DNA of 64,000 bases from Chamaelirium japonicum (taxonomy: Eukaryota; Streptophyta; Magnoliopsida; Liliales; Melanthiaceae). Under the pieces are notes generated by a model. It searched no databases, was not told the origin of the DNA, and worked only from the letters and a program-made list of their open reading frames with translations. Numbering within the stretch: the stretch's first letter is position 1; each line of letters begins with the position of its first letter. The DNA lies in the NCBI GenBank assembly GCA_947650365.1, contig OX393550.1, positions 75,417,229-75,481,228 on the forward strand, given 5' to 3'. The position numbers were made by a program, and so were the translations under genes. Positions 1 through 12,532 of the stretch are shown here, piece after piece.

Positions 1-164
1 AGGAATTAGAATGGATCGTAAGAAGGAACTAGAATGGATCGTACGAATGAATTAGAATGGATATATTCGTGCAAATGAATTAGAATGGATCGTATGAATG
101 AATTAGAATGGATCGTATGAGTGAATTAGAACGGATAGTACGAATGAAGTAGAATGGATCGTAT

Positions 165-192
165 GAATGAATTAGAATGGATACATTCGTGC
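165..192 (+). repeat. Example of the 28-bp monomer variant
   Basis: This is one clear copy of the commonest length variant. It has the normal monomer start, then GGAT-ACATTCGTGC where the 23-mer has GGAT-CGTAC, a gain of 5 bp. The new part, followed by the next monomer, makes a small dyad CATTCG-TG-CGAATG. The variant recurs throughout the window on both strands (as GCACGAATGTATCC on minus) and is a useful phase marker. A common sub-variant has CATTCGTCCGAATG and is nearly always followed by the GAGTAAG and GAAATAG monomers. Confidence 0.9.
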
Positions 193-589
193 GAATGAAT
201 TAGAATGGATCGTATGAATGAATTAGAATAGATTGTGCGAATGAATTAGAATGGATCGTACGAATGAATTAGAATGGATACATTCGTGCGAATAAATTAG
301 AATGGATTGTATGAATGAATTAGAATGGATCGTACGAATGAATTAGAATGGATCGTATGAATGAATTAGAATAGATTGCGCGAATGAATTAGAATGGATC
401 GTACGAATGAATTAGAATGGATCGTACAAAGGAATTAGAATGGATCGTACGAATGAATTAGAATGGATCGTACGAATGAATTAGAATGGATCGTACGAAG
501 GAATTAGAATGGATCGTACGAATGAATTAGAATAGATCGTACGATTGAATTAGAATGGATCATACGAATGAGTAAGAATGGATCGTATG

Positions 590-660
590 AATGAATTAGA
601 ATGGATCGTACGATCCATTCTAATTCATTAGCATGGATCGTGCTAATGAATTAGAATGGA
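590..660. repeat. Single-monomer inversion, copy 1 (perfect palindrome)
   Basis: 590-629 is a perfect 40-bp palindrome with no spacer, centre GT|AC inside GGATCGTACGATCC. Directly overlapping it, 614-633 and 641-660 are perfect 20-bp inverted arms around the 7-bp spacer TGGATCG. The result is one monomer flipped between two plus neighbours, able to form two alternative hairpins. In the other four copies each hairpin has one or two mismatches or stays perfect as noted. Confidence 0.95.
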
Positions 661-3124
661 ATATACTAATGAATTAGAATGGATCGTAGAATGGATCGTA
701 CGAATGAATTAGAATGAATTAGAATGGATCGTACGAATGAATTAGAATAGATCATAGGAATGAATTAGACTGGATCGTGCAAATGAATTAGAATGGATAC
801 ATTCGTGCGAATGAATTAGAATGGATCGTGCGAATGAATTAGAATGGATCGTACGAATGAATTAGAATAGATATATTTGAACGAATAAATTAGAATGGAT
901 CATACGAATGAATTAGAATGGATCGTACGAATGAATTAGAATGGATAGTGCGAATGAATTAGAATCGATCGTACGAATGAATTAGAATGGATCGTACGAA
1001 TGAATTAGAAAGGATCATACGAATGAGTAAGAATGATCGTACGAATGAATTAGAGTGGATCGTACGAATGAATTAGAATGGATCGTACGAATAAATTAGA
1101 ATGGATACATTCGTCCGAATGAATTAGAATGGATCATACGAATGAGTAAGAATGGATCGTACGAATGAAATAGAATAGATTGTATGAGTGAATTAGAATG
1201 GATCCTAGTACGATCCATTCTAATTCATTCATACGATCCATTCTAATTCATTCATACAATCCATTCTAATTCTTTCACACGATCCATTCTAATTCATTCG
1301 TACGATCCATTCTAATTCATTCGTGCAATCCATTCTATTTCATTCGTACGATCCATTCTTACTCATTCGTACGATCCATTCTAATTCATTCACACGAATG
1401 TATCCATTCGTACGAATGAATTAGAATAGATTGTACGAATGAATTAGAATGGATCGTACGAATTAATTAGAATGGATCGTACGAAGGAATTAGAATGGAT
1501 CGTACGAATGAATTAGAATAGATCGTACGAATGAATTAGAATGGATCGTACGAAGGAATTAGAATGGATCGTACGAATAAATTACAATGGATATATTCGT
1601 GCAAATGAATTAGAATGGATCGTATGAATGTATTAGAATGGATCGTATGAGTGAAATAGATTGGATCGTACGAATGAATTAGAATGGATTGTATGAATGA
1701 ATTAGAATGGATCGTACGAATGAATTAGAATGGATCATACGAATTAATTAGAATGGATCATACGAATGAATTAGAATGGATCGTACGAATGAATTAGAAT
1801 GGATCGTACGAATGTTTTAGAATGGATTGTGCGAATGAATAAGAACAGATCGTGCGAATGAATTAGAATAGATCATACGAATGAATTAGAATGGATCGTG
1901 CGAATGAATTAGAATGGATCGTACGAATGAATTAGAATGGATACATTTGTGCGAATGAATTAGAATGGATACATTTGTGCGAATGAATTAGAATGGATCG
2001 TACGAATGAATTAGAATGGATTGTATGAATGAATTAGAATGGATCGTACGAATTAAATAGAATGGATCGTGCGAATGAATTAGAATGGATCGTACAAATG
2101 AATTACAATGGATCGTGTGAAAGAATTAGAATGGATCGTACGAATGAGTTAGAATGGATCGTGCGAATGAATTAGAATGGATCGTACGAATGAATTAGAA
2201 TGGATACATTCGTACGAATGAATTAGAATGGATCGTACGAATGAATTAGAATGGATCGTACGAATGAATTAGAATAGATCATACGAATGAATTAGAATGG
2301 ATCGTACGAAGGAATTAGAATGGATCGTACGAATGAATTAGAATGGATATATTCGTGCAAATGAATTAGAATGGATCGTATGAATGTATTAGAATGGATC
2401 GTATGAGTGAATTAGAATGGATCGTACGAATGAATTAGAATGGATCGAATGAAAGAATTAGAATGGATAGATTCGTGTGAATGAATTAGAATGGATCGTA
2501 TGAATGAATTAGAATGGATCGTGCGATTGAATTAGAATGGATCGTACGAATGAATTAGAATGGATACATTTGTGCGAATGAATTAGAATGGATCGTACGA
2601 ATGAATTAGAATGGATCGTATGAATGAATTAGAATGGATCGTACGAATGAATTAGAATGGATCGTCGAATGAATTAGAATGGATCGTACGAATGAATTAG
2701 AATGGATCGTACGAATGAACTAGAATTGATATATTCGTGCGAATGAATTAGAATGGATCGTACGAATGAATTAGAATGAATTAGAATGGATCGTACGAAT
2801 GAATTAGAATTGATACATTCGTGCGAATAAATTAGAATGGATTGTATGAATGAATTAGAATGGATCGTACGAATGAATTAGAATGGATCGTATGAATGAA
2901 TTAGAATAGATTGCGCGAATGAATTAGAATTGATCGTACGAATGAATTAGAACGGATCGTACGAAGGAATTAGAATAGATCGCACGAATGAATTAGAATG
3001 GATCGTACGAATGAATTAGAATGGATCGTACGAAGGAATTAGAATGGATCGTACGAATAAATTAGAATGGATCGTACGATTGAATTAGAATGGATCATAC
3101 GAATGAGTAAGAATGGATCGTATG

Positions 3125-3195
3125 AATGAATTAGATTGGATCGTACGATCCATTCTAATTCATTAGCATGGATCGTCCTAATGAATTAGAGTGGA
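3125..3195. repeat. Single-monomer inversion, copy 2
   Basis: Arms 3,125-3,144 and 3,145-3,164 with one mismatch (GATTGG). Second arms 3,149-3,168 and 3,176-3,195 with two mismatches (TCCTAATG, GAGTGG). Confidence 0.92.
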
Positions 3196-4141
3196 ATATA
3201 CGAATGAATTAGAATGGATCGTAGAATGGATCGTACGAATGAATTAGAATGAAATAGAATGGATCGTACGAATGAATTAGAATAGATCATAGGAATGAAT
3301 TAGAATGGATCTTGCAAATGAATTAGAATGGATACATTCGTGCGAATGAATTAGAATGGATCGTGCGAATGAATTAGAATAGATCGTACGAATGAATTAG
3401 AATGGATATATTTGAACGAATAAATTAGAATGGATCATACGAATGAATTAGAATGGATCGTACGAATGAATTAGAATGGATAGTGCGAATGAATTAGAAT
3501 CGATCGTACGAATGAATTAGAATGGATCGTACGAATGAATTAGAATGGATCATACGAATGAGTAAGAATGGATCGTACGAATGAATTAGAATGGATCGTA
3601 CGAATGAATTAGAATGGATCGTACGAATAAATTAGAATGGATACATTCGTCCGAATGAATTAGAATGGATCATACGAATGAGTAAGAATGGATTGTACGA
3701 ATGAAATAGAATAGATTGTACGAATGAATTAGAATGGATCCTACGAATAAATTAGAATGTATCGTACGAATGAATTAGAATGGATCATATTAATGAATTA
3801 GAATGGATCGTACGAATGAATTAGAACGGATACATTCGTGCGAATAAATTAGAATGGATTGTATGAATGAATTAGAATGGATCGTACAAATGAATTAGAA
3901 TGGATCGTACGAATGAATTAGAATAGATTGCGCGAATGAATTAGAATGGATCGTACGAATGAATTAGAATGGATCGTACGAAGGAATTAGAATGGATCGT
4001 ACGAATGAATTAGAATGGATCATACGAATGAATTAGAATGGATCGTACGAAGGAATTAGATTGGATCGTACGAATGAATTAGAATGGATCATACGATTGA
4101 ATTAGAATGGATCATACGAATGAGTAAGAATGGATCGTATG

Positions 4142-4212
4142 AATGAATTAGATTGGATCGTACGATCCATTCTAATTCATTAGCATGGATCGTGCTAATG
4201 AATTAGAATGGA
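4142..4212. repeat. Single-monomer inversion, copy 3 (in repeat A)
   Basis: Arms 4,142-4,161 and 4,162-4,181 with the same GATTGG mismatch as copy 2. The second arms at 4,166-4,185 and 4,193-4,212 are perfect. Confidence 0.92.
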
Positions 4213-7200
4213 ATATACGAATGAATTAGAATGGATCGTAGAATGGATCGTACGAATGAATTAGAATGGATCGTACGAATGAATTTGAATAAATCATAGG
4301 AATGAATTAGAATGGATCGTGCAAATGAATTAGAATGGATACATTCGTGCGAATAAATTAGAATGGATTGTATGAATGAATTAGAATGGATCGTACGAAT
4401 GAATTAGAATGGATCGTACGAATGAATTAGAATAGATTGCGCGAATGAATTAGAATGGATCGTGCGAATGAAATAGAATGGATACAAATGAATTAGAATG
4501 GATCATACGAATGAATTAGAATGACAATCCATTCTTACTCATTCGTATGATCCATTCTAATTTATTCGCACGAATGTATCCATTCTAATTCATTCGTACG
4601 TCTAATTTATTCGTACGGTCCATTCTAATTCATTCGAACAATCCATTCTATTTCATTCGTACGATCCATTCTTACACATTGGTACGATCCATTCTAATTC
4701 ATTCGCACGAATGTATCCATTCTAATTCATTCGTACGAATCCATTCTAATTCATTCGTACGATCCATTCTAATTCATTCGCACGATCCATTCTAATTCAT
4801 TCGTATGATCCATTCTAATTCATTCGCACGAATGTATCCATTCTAATTCATTCGTACGATCCATTCAAATTCATTCGTACGATCCATTCTAATTCATTCG
4901 TACGACCCATTCTAATTCATTCGTACGATCCATTCTAATTCATTCATACAATCCATTCTAATTCTTCACACGATCCATTCTAATTCATTCGTACGATCTA
5001 TTCTAAATCATTCGTGCAATCCATTCTATTTCATTCGTACGATCAATTCTAATTCATTAGAATGGATCGTACGAATGAATTAGAATGGATCATATTAATG
5101 AATTAGAATGGATCGTATGAATGAATTAGAATGGATCATACGAATGAATTAGAATGGATCTTACAAATGGATTAGAATGGATACATTCGTGCGAATGAAT
5201 TAGAATGGATCGGACGAATGAATCAGAATGGATCGTACGAATGAATTAGAATGGATCAAATGAATGAATTAGAATGGTTTCATTCATACGAATGAATAAG
5301 AATGGATCGTACGAATGGATTAGAATGGATCGTACGAATGGATTAGAATGGATACATTCGAGCTAATGAATTAGAATGGATCGTACGAATGAAATTAGAA
5401 TGGATCGTACGAATGAATTAGAATAGATCGTACGAATGAATTAGAATGGATCGTACGAATGAATTAGAATGGATCGTGTGAAAGAATTAGAATGGATCGT
5501 ACGAATGAATTAGAATGGATCGTGCGAATGAAATAGAATGGATCGTACGAATGAATTAGAATGGATCGTGCTAATGAATTAGAATTGATCGAACGAATGA
5601 ATTAGCATGGATCGTGCATTCGTACGATCCATTCTAATTCATTCGTAAGATCCATTCTAATTCATTCGTACGATCCATTCTAATTCATTCGTACGATCCA
5701 TTCTAATTCATTCGCACGAATGTATCCATTCTAGTTCATTCGTACGATCCATTCTAATTCATTCGTACGATCCATTCTAATTCATTCATACGATCCATAC
5801 GAATGAATAAGAATGGATCGTACGAATGAAATAGAATGGATTGTGCGAATGAATTAGAATGGACTGTACGAATGAATTAGAATGGTTACATTCGTGCGAA
5901 TGAATTAGAATGGATCGTACGAATGAATTAGAATGGATCGTACGAATGAATTAGAATGGATCGTACGAATAAATTAGAATGGATACATTCGTCCGAATGA
6001 ATTAGAATGGATCATACGAATGAGTAAGAATGGATCGTACGAAGGAAATAGAATAGATTGTACGAATGAATTAGAATGGATCGTGCGAATGAATTAGAAT
6101 GGATCGTACGAATGAATTAGAATGGATCGTACGAATGAATTAGAATGGATCGTGTGAATGAATTAGAATGGATCATATTAATGAATTAGAATGGATCGTA
6201 CGAATGAATTAGAATGGATACATTCGTGCGAATGAATTAGAATCGATCGTGCGAATCCATTAGACTGGATCTTGCGAATGAATAAGAATGGATCAGACGA
6301 ATGAATTAGAATGGATCGTACGAATTAATTAGAATGGATACATTCGTGCGAATGAATTAGAATGGATTGTATAAATTAATTACAATGGATCGTACGAATG
6401 AATTAGAATGGATCGTACGAATGAATTAGAATAGCTCATACGAATGAATTAGAATGAATCGTATGAATGAATTAGAATGGTTACATTCGTGCGAATGAAT
6501 CAGAATAGATCGTACGAATGAATTAGAATTGATCGTACGAATAAATTAGAATGGATCGTGGGAATGAATTAGAATGGATCGTATGAATGAATTAGAATGG
6601 ATCCACCGAATGAGTTAGAATGGATCATACGAATGAATTAGAATGGATTGTACGAATGAATTAGAATGGATTGTGCGAATGAATTAGAATGGATCGTATG
6701 AATGAATAAGAATGGATCGTATTTATGAATTAGAATGGATCGTGCGAATGAATTAGCATGAATCATACGAATGTATTAGAATGGATCGTACGAAAGAATT
6801 AGAATGGATCGTACGAAGGAATTAGAATGGATCGTACGAAGGAATTAGAATGGATCGTACGAATGAATTAGAATGGATATATTCGTGCAAATGAATTAGA
6901 ATGGATCGTATGAATGAATTAGAATGGATCGTATGAGTGAATTAGAACGGATAGTACGAATGAAGTAGAATGGATCGTATGAATGAATTAGAATGGATAC
7001 ATTCGTGCGAATGAATTAGAATGGATCGTACGAACGAATTAGAATGGATCGTACGAATGAATTAGAATGGATCTTACAAATGAATTAGAATGGATCGTAC
7101 GAATGAATTAGAATGGATCGTACGAATGAATTAGATTGGATACATTCGTGCAAATGAATTAGAATGGATCGGATGAATGAATTAGAATGGATCGTACAAA

Positions 7201-10200
7201 AGAATTAGAATGGATCAAATGAATGAATTATAATGGTTACATTCATGCGAATGAATTATAATGGATCGTACGAATGGATTAGAATGGATCGTACGAATGG
7301 ATTAGAATGGATACATTCGAGCGAATGAATTAGAATTACGAATGAATTAGAATGGATCGCACAAATGGATTAGAATGGATCCTACGAATGGATTAGAATG
7401 GATACCTTTGTGCATATGAATTAGAATGGATCGTATGAATGAATTAGAATGGATCGTACGAATAAATTAGAATGGATCGTGCTAATGAATTATAATTGAT
7501 CGAACGAATGAGTTAGCATGGATCGTGCTAATGAATTAGAATGGAACGTACGAATGAATTAGAATGGATCGTGTGAAAGAATTAGAATGGATTGTATGAA
7601 TGAATTAGAATGAATTCGTACGATCCATTCTAATTCATTCGCACGATCCATTCTAATTCATTCATACAATCCATTCTAATTCTTTCACACGATCCATTCT
7701 AATTCATTCGTACGATCCACTATAATTCATTCGCACGATCCATTCTAATTCTTTCGCACGAAAGTATCGATTCTAATTCATTCATACGATCCATTCTAAT
7801 TTATTCGTACGATCCATTCTAATTCATTCGCACAAATGTATCCATTCTAATTCATTCGTACGATCCATCCTAATTCATTCGTACGAGATCGTACGAATGA
7901 ATTAGAATGGATCGTATGAATGAATTAGAATAGATCGTACGAATGAATTAGAATAGATCGTACGAAGGAATTAGAATGGATCGTACGAATGAATTAGAAT
8001 GGATCGTGCTAATGAATTAGAATTGATCGAACGAATGAATTAGCATGGATCGTGCTAATGAATTAGAATGGAACGTACGAATGAATTAGAATGGATCGTG
8101 TGAAAGAATTAGAATGGATTGTATGAATGAATTAGAATGAATTCGTACGATCCATTCGAATTAATTCGCACGATCCATTTTAATTCATTCATACGATCCA
8201 TTCTAATTCATTCATACAATCCATTCTAATTCTTTCACACGATCCATTCTAATTCATTCGTAGGATCCATTCTAATTCATTCGTACAATCTATTCTATTT
8301 CATTCGTACGATCCATTCTTACTCATTCGTATGATCCATTCTAATTCATTCGGACGAATGTATCCATTCTATTTTATTCGTACGATCCATTCTAATTCAT
8401 TCGTACGATCCATTCTAATTCATTCGTACGATCTGTTCTAATTCATTCGTACGATCCATTCTAATTTCATTCGTCCGATCCATTCTAATTCATTCACACG
8501 AATGTATCCATTCAAATTCATTCGTACGATCCATTCTAATTCATTCGTACGATCCATTCTAATTCATTCGTAAGATCCATTCTAATTCATTCGTACGATC
8601 CATTCTAATTCATTCGTACGATCCATTCTAATTCATTCGCACGAATGTATCCATTCTAGTTCATTCGTACGATCCAGTCTAATTCATTCATACGATCCAT
8701 TCTAATTCATTCGCACGATCCATTCTAATTCATTCGTATGATCAATTCTAAGTCATTCGCACGAATGTATCCATTCTAATTCATTCGTACGGTCCTGAAT
8801 TAGAATGGATCGTACGAATGAATTAGAATGGATACCTTTGTGCATATGAATTAGAATGGATCGTACAAATAAATTACAATGGATCATATTAATGAATTAG
8901 AATGGATCGTACGAATGAATTAGAATGGATCGCACGAATGAATTAGAATGGATCTTACGAATGGATTAGAATGGATACATTCGTGCGAATGAATTAGAAT
9001 GGACCGGACGAATGAATTAGAATGGATCGTACGAATGAATTAGAATGGATCAAATGAATGAATTAGAATGGTTACATTCATGCGAATGAATTAGAATGGA
9101 TCGTACGAATGGATTAGAATGGATCGTACGAATGTATTAGAATGGATACATTCGAGCGAATGAATTAGAATGGATCGTATGAATGAAATTAGAATGGATC
9201 GTACGAATGAAATTGAATAGATCGTACAAATGAATTAGAATGGATCATACGAATGAATTAGAATGGATCGTGTGAAAGAATTAGAATGGATCGTACGAAT
9301 GAATTAGAATAGATCGTGCGAATGAATTAGAATGGATCGTACGAATGAATTAGAATGGATCGTGCTAATGAATTAGAATTGATCGAACGAATGAATTAGC
9401 ATGGATCGTGCATTCGTACGATCAATTCTAATTCATTCGTCAGATCCATTCTAATTCATTCGTACGATCCATTCTAATTCATTCGTACGATCCATTCTAA
9501 TTCTTTCGCACGAATGTATCCATTCTAGTTCATTCGTATGATCTATTCTAATTCATTCGTACGATCCATTCTAATTCATTCATACGATCTATTCTAATTC
9601 ATTCATACAATCCATTCTAATTCTTTCACACGATCCATTCTAATTCATTCGTACGATCCATTCTAATTCATTTGCACAATCCATTCTATTTCATTCGTAC
9701 GATCCATTCCTACTCATTCGTATGATCCATTCTAATTCATTCGCACGAATGTATCCATAATTGATCATACGAATGAGTAAGAATGGATCGTACGAATGAA
9801 ATAGAATGGACCGTACGAATGAATTAGAATGGATACATTCGTGCGAATGAATTAGAATGGATCGGACGAATGAATTAGAATGGATCGTACGAATGAATTA
9901 GAAATGATCGTCTGAATGAATTAGAATGGATCGTACGAATAAATTAGAATGGATACATTCGTCCGAATGAATTAGAAAGGATCATACGAATGAGTAAGAA
10001 TGGATCGTACGAATGAAATAGAATAGATTGTACGAATGAATTAGAATGGATCGTGCGAATGAATTAAAATGGATCGTACGAATGAATTAGAATGGATCGT
10101 ACAAATGAATTAGAATGGATCATATTAATGAATTAGAATGGATCGTATGAATGAATTAGAATGGATAAATTCGTGCGAATGAATTAGAATGGATCGTGCG

Positions 10201-11412
10201 AATCCATTAGACTGGATCGTGCGAATGAATAAGAATGGATCATACGAATGAATTAGAATAGATCGTACGAATTAATTAGAATGGATACATTCGTGCGAAT
10301 GAATTAGAATGGATTGTATGAATGAATTAGAATGGATCGTACGAATGAATTAGAATGGATCATACGAATTAATTAGAATGGATCATACGAATGAATTAGA
10401 ATGGATCGTACGAATGAATTAGAATGGATCGTACGAATGAACTAGAATGGATCGTACGAATGAACTAGAATGGATACATTCATGCTAATGAATTAGAATG
10501 GATCGTACGAATGAATTAGAATGGATAGTACGATTCATTCTAATTCATTCGTACGATCCATTCTAATACATTTGTACGATTCATGCTAATTCATTCGCAC
10601 GATCCATTCTAATTCATTCGTACGATCCATTCTTTTTCATTCATACGATCCATTCTAATTCATTCGCACAATCCATTCTATTTCATTCGTGCAATCCATT
10701 CTAATTCATTCGTATGATCCATTTTAACTCATTCGGTGGATCCATTCTAATTCATTCGTACGATCCATTCTATTTCATTCGTACGATCTATTCTAATTCA
10801 TTCGCACGAATGTAACCATTCTAATTCATTCATACGTTTCATTCTAATTCATTCGTATGAGCTATTCTAATTCATTCGTACGATCCATTCTAATTCATTC
10901 GTACGATCCATTGTAATTCATTCATATAATCCATTTAGATTCATTCGCACAAATATATCCATTCAAATTCATTCGTACGATCCAGTCTAATTCATTCGTA
11001 CGATCCATTCTAATTCATTCGCACGAATATATCCATTCTAATTCTTTTGTACGATGTATTCTATTTCATTCGTACGATCCATTCTAATTCATTCGTACGA
11101 TCCATTCTAATTCATTCGTACGATCCATTCTAATTCATTGGCACGAATGTATCCATTCTAATTCATTCGTACAATCCATTCTATTTCATTCGTACGATCC
11201 ATTCTTACTCATTCGTATGATCCATTCTAATTCATTCGTATGATCCATTCTAATTCATTCGAACGATCCATTATAATTCATTCGTACGATCCATTCTAAT
11301 TCATTCGCACGATCCATTCTAATTCATTCATACGATCCATTCTAATTCATTCATACGATCCATTCTAATTCATTCGCCCGATCCATTCTAATTCATTCAT
11401 ACGATCCATTCT

Positions 11413-11442
11413 ATTCGAATGGATCATGCGATCCATTCGAAT
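11413..11442 (-). repeat. ATTCGAATGGATC hairpin, minus form (repeat A)
   Basis: Perfect 13-bp arms around ATGC inside a minus block. Half a monomer is flipped without changing the strand of the neighbours. Confidence 0.92.
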
Positions 11443-11807
11443 TCATTCGCACGATCCATTCTAATTCATTCATACGATCCATTCTAATTCATTCATACAA
11501 TGCATTCTAATTCTTTCACACGATCCATTCTAATTCATTCGTACGATCCATTCTAATTCATTCGTACAATCCATTCTATTTCATTTGTACGATCCATTCT
11601 TACTCATTCGTATGATCCATTCTAATTCATTCGTACGATCCATTCTAATTCATTTGTACGATCCATTCTAATTCATTCGTACAATCCATTCTATTTCATT
11701 CGTACGATCCATTCTTACTCATTCGTATGATCCATTCTAATTCATTCGCACGAATGTATCCATTCTAATTCATTCATACAATCCATTCTAATTCATTCCG
11801 TACGATC

Positions 11808-11849
11808 CATTCTAATTCATTCGTACGATCGTACGAATGAATTAGAATG
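11808..11849. repeat. Minus-to-plus palindromic switch, 42 bp (repeat A)
   Basis: Perfect spacerless palindrome centred CGTACGA|TCGTACG, 21-bp arms. Beyond it the arms continue with one mismatch (GATCC against GAATC). Confidence 0.92.
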
Positions 11850-12461
11850 AATCGTACGAATGAATTAGAATAGATTGTGCGAATGAATTAGAAGGGATCG
11901 TACGAATGAATTAGAATAGATCGTACGAATGAATTAGAATGGATCATACGAATGAGTAAGAATGGATCGTACGAATGAATTAGAATGGATCGTACGAATG
12001 AATTAGAATGGATCGTACGAATAAATTAGAATGGATACATTCGTCCGAATGAATTAGAATGGATCATACGAATGAGTAAGAATGGATTGTACGAATGAAA
12101 TAGAATAGATTGTACGAATGAATTAGAATGGATCCTACGAATGAATTAGAATGTATCGTACGAATGAATTAGAATGGATCATATTAATGAATTAGAATGG
12201 ATCGTACGAATGAATTAGAATGGATCGTACGAATGAATTAAAATAGATTGCGCGAATGAATTAGAATGGATCGTACGAATGAATTAGAATGGATCGTACG
12301 AATGAATTAGAATGGATCGTACGAATGAATTAGAATGGATCGTACGAAGGAATTAGAATGGATCGTACGAAGGAATTAGATTGGATCGTACGAATGAATT
12401 AGAATGGATCATACGATTGAATTAGAATGAATCATACGAATGAGTAAGAATGGATCGTATG

Positions 12462-12532
12462 AATGAATTAGATTGGATCGTACGATCCATTCTAATTCAT
12501 TAGCATGGATCGTGCTAATGAATTAGAATTGA
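12462..12532. repeat. Single-monomer inversion, copy 4 (in repeat B)
   Basis: Arms 12,462-12,481 and 12,482-12,501 with the GATTGG mismatch. Second arms 12,486-12,505 and 12,513-12,532 with one mismatch (GAATTGA). It lies 8,320 bp from copy 3. Confidence 0.92.

Larger units (their letters stand above)
1..3545 (+). repeat. Left mosaic region, mostly plus strand
   Basis: Plus-strand monomers throughout except minus blocks at 610-630, 1,208-1,411 and 3,145-3,165. Two of the three are single inverted monomers at the palindromic junction annotated separately. Within the region, about 286-1,200 is repeated at about 2,817-3,730 (offset about 2.5 kb). Both copies share in order the GCGCGAATG monomer, the single-monomer inversion, the partial monomer GTAGAATGG, and the marker GGATATATTTGAACG. 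The first 1.65 kb is also repeated near the right end of the window. The minus block at 1,208-1,411 opens with GGATC-CTAGTAC-GATCC (16-bp arms at 1,189-1,204 and 1,212-1,227) and closes with CACACGAATGTATCCATTCG, a closing junction seen again near 38,792, 54,262, 56,952 and 59,954. Confidence 0.85.
3546..11940. repeat. Higher-order repeat copy A (about 8.4 kb)
   Basis: First of two adjacent copies of a complex higher-order repeat. Strand blocks are: + to 4,161; - 4,162-4,182; + 4,183-4,523; - 4,524-5,058; + 5,059-5,616; - 5,617-5,797; + 5,798-7,616; - 7,617-7,885; + 7,886-8,144; - 8,145-8,795; + 8,796-9,410; - 9,411-9,758; + 9,759-10,528; - 10,529-11,827; + from 11,828. Marker monomers match copy B in the same order. 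Offsets run 8,394 bp at 3,550, 8,320 at 4,183, 8,330 at 4,521-5,617, 8,506 at 5,841, 8,466 at 7,401, 8,574 at 8,831, 8,191 at 10,521 and 8,237 at 11,411. The drifts I traced are gains or losses of one or a few monomers, or short deletions. The two halves (5.06-6.4 kb and 8.8-10.4 kb) are themselves related, spaced about 3.8-3.9 kb. Confidence 0.85.
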
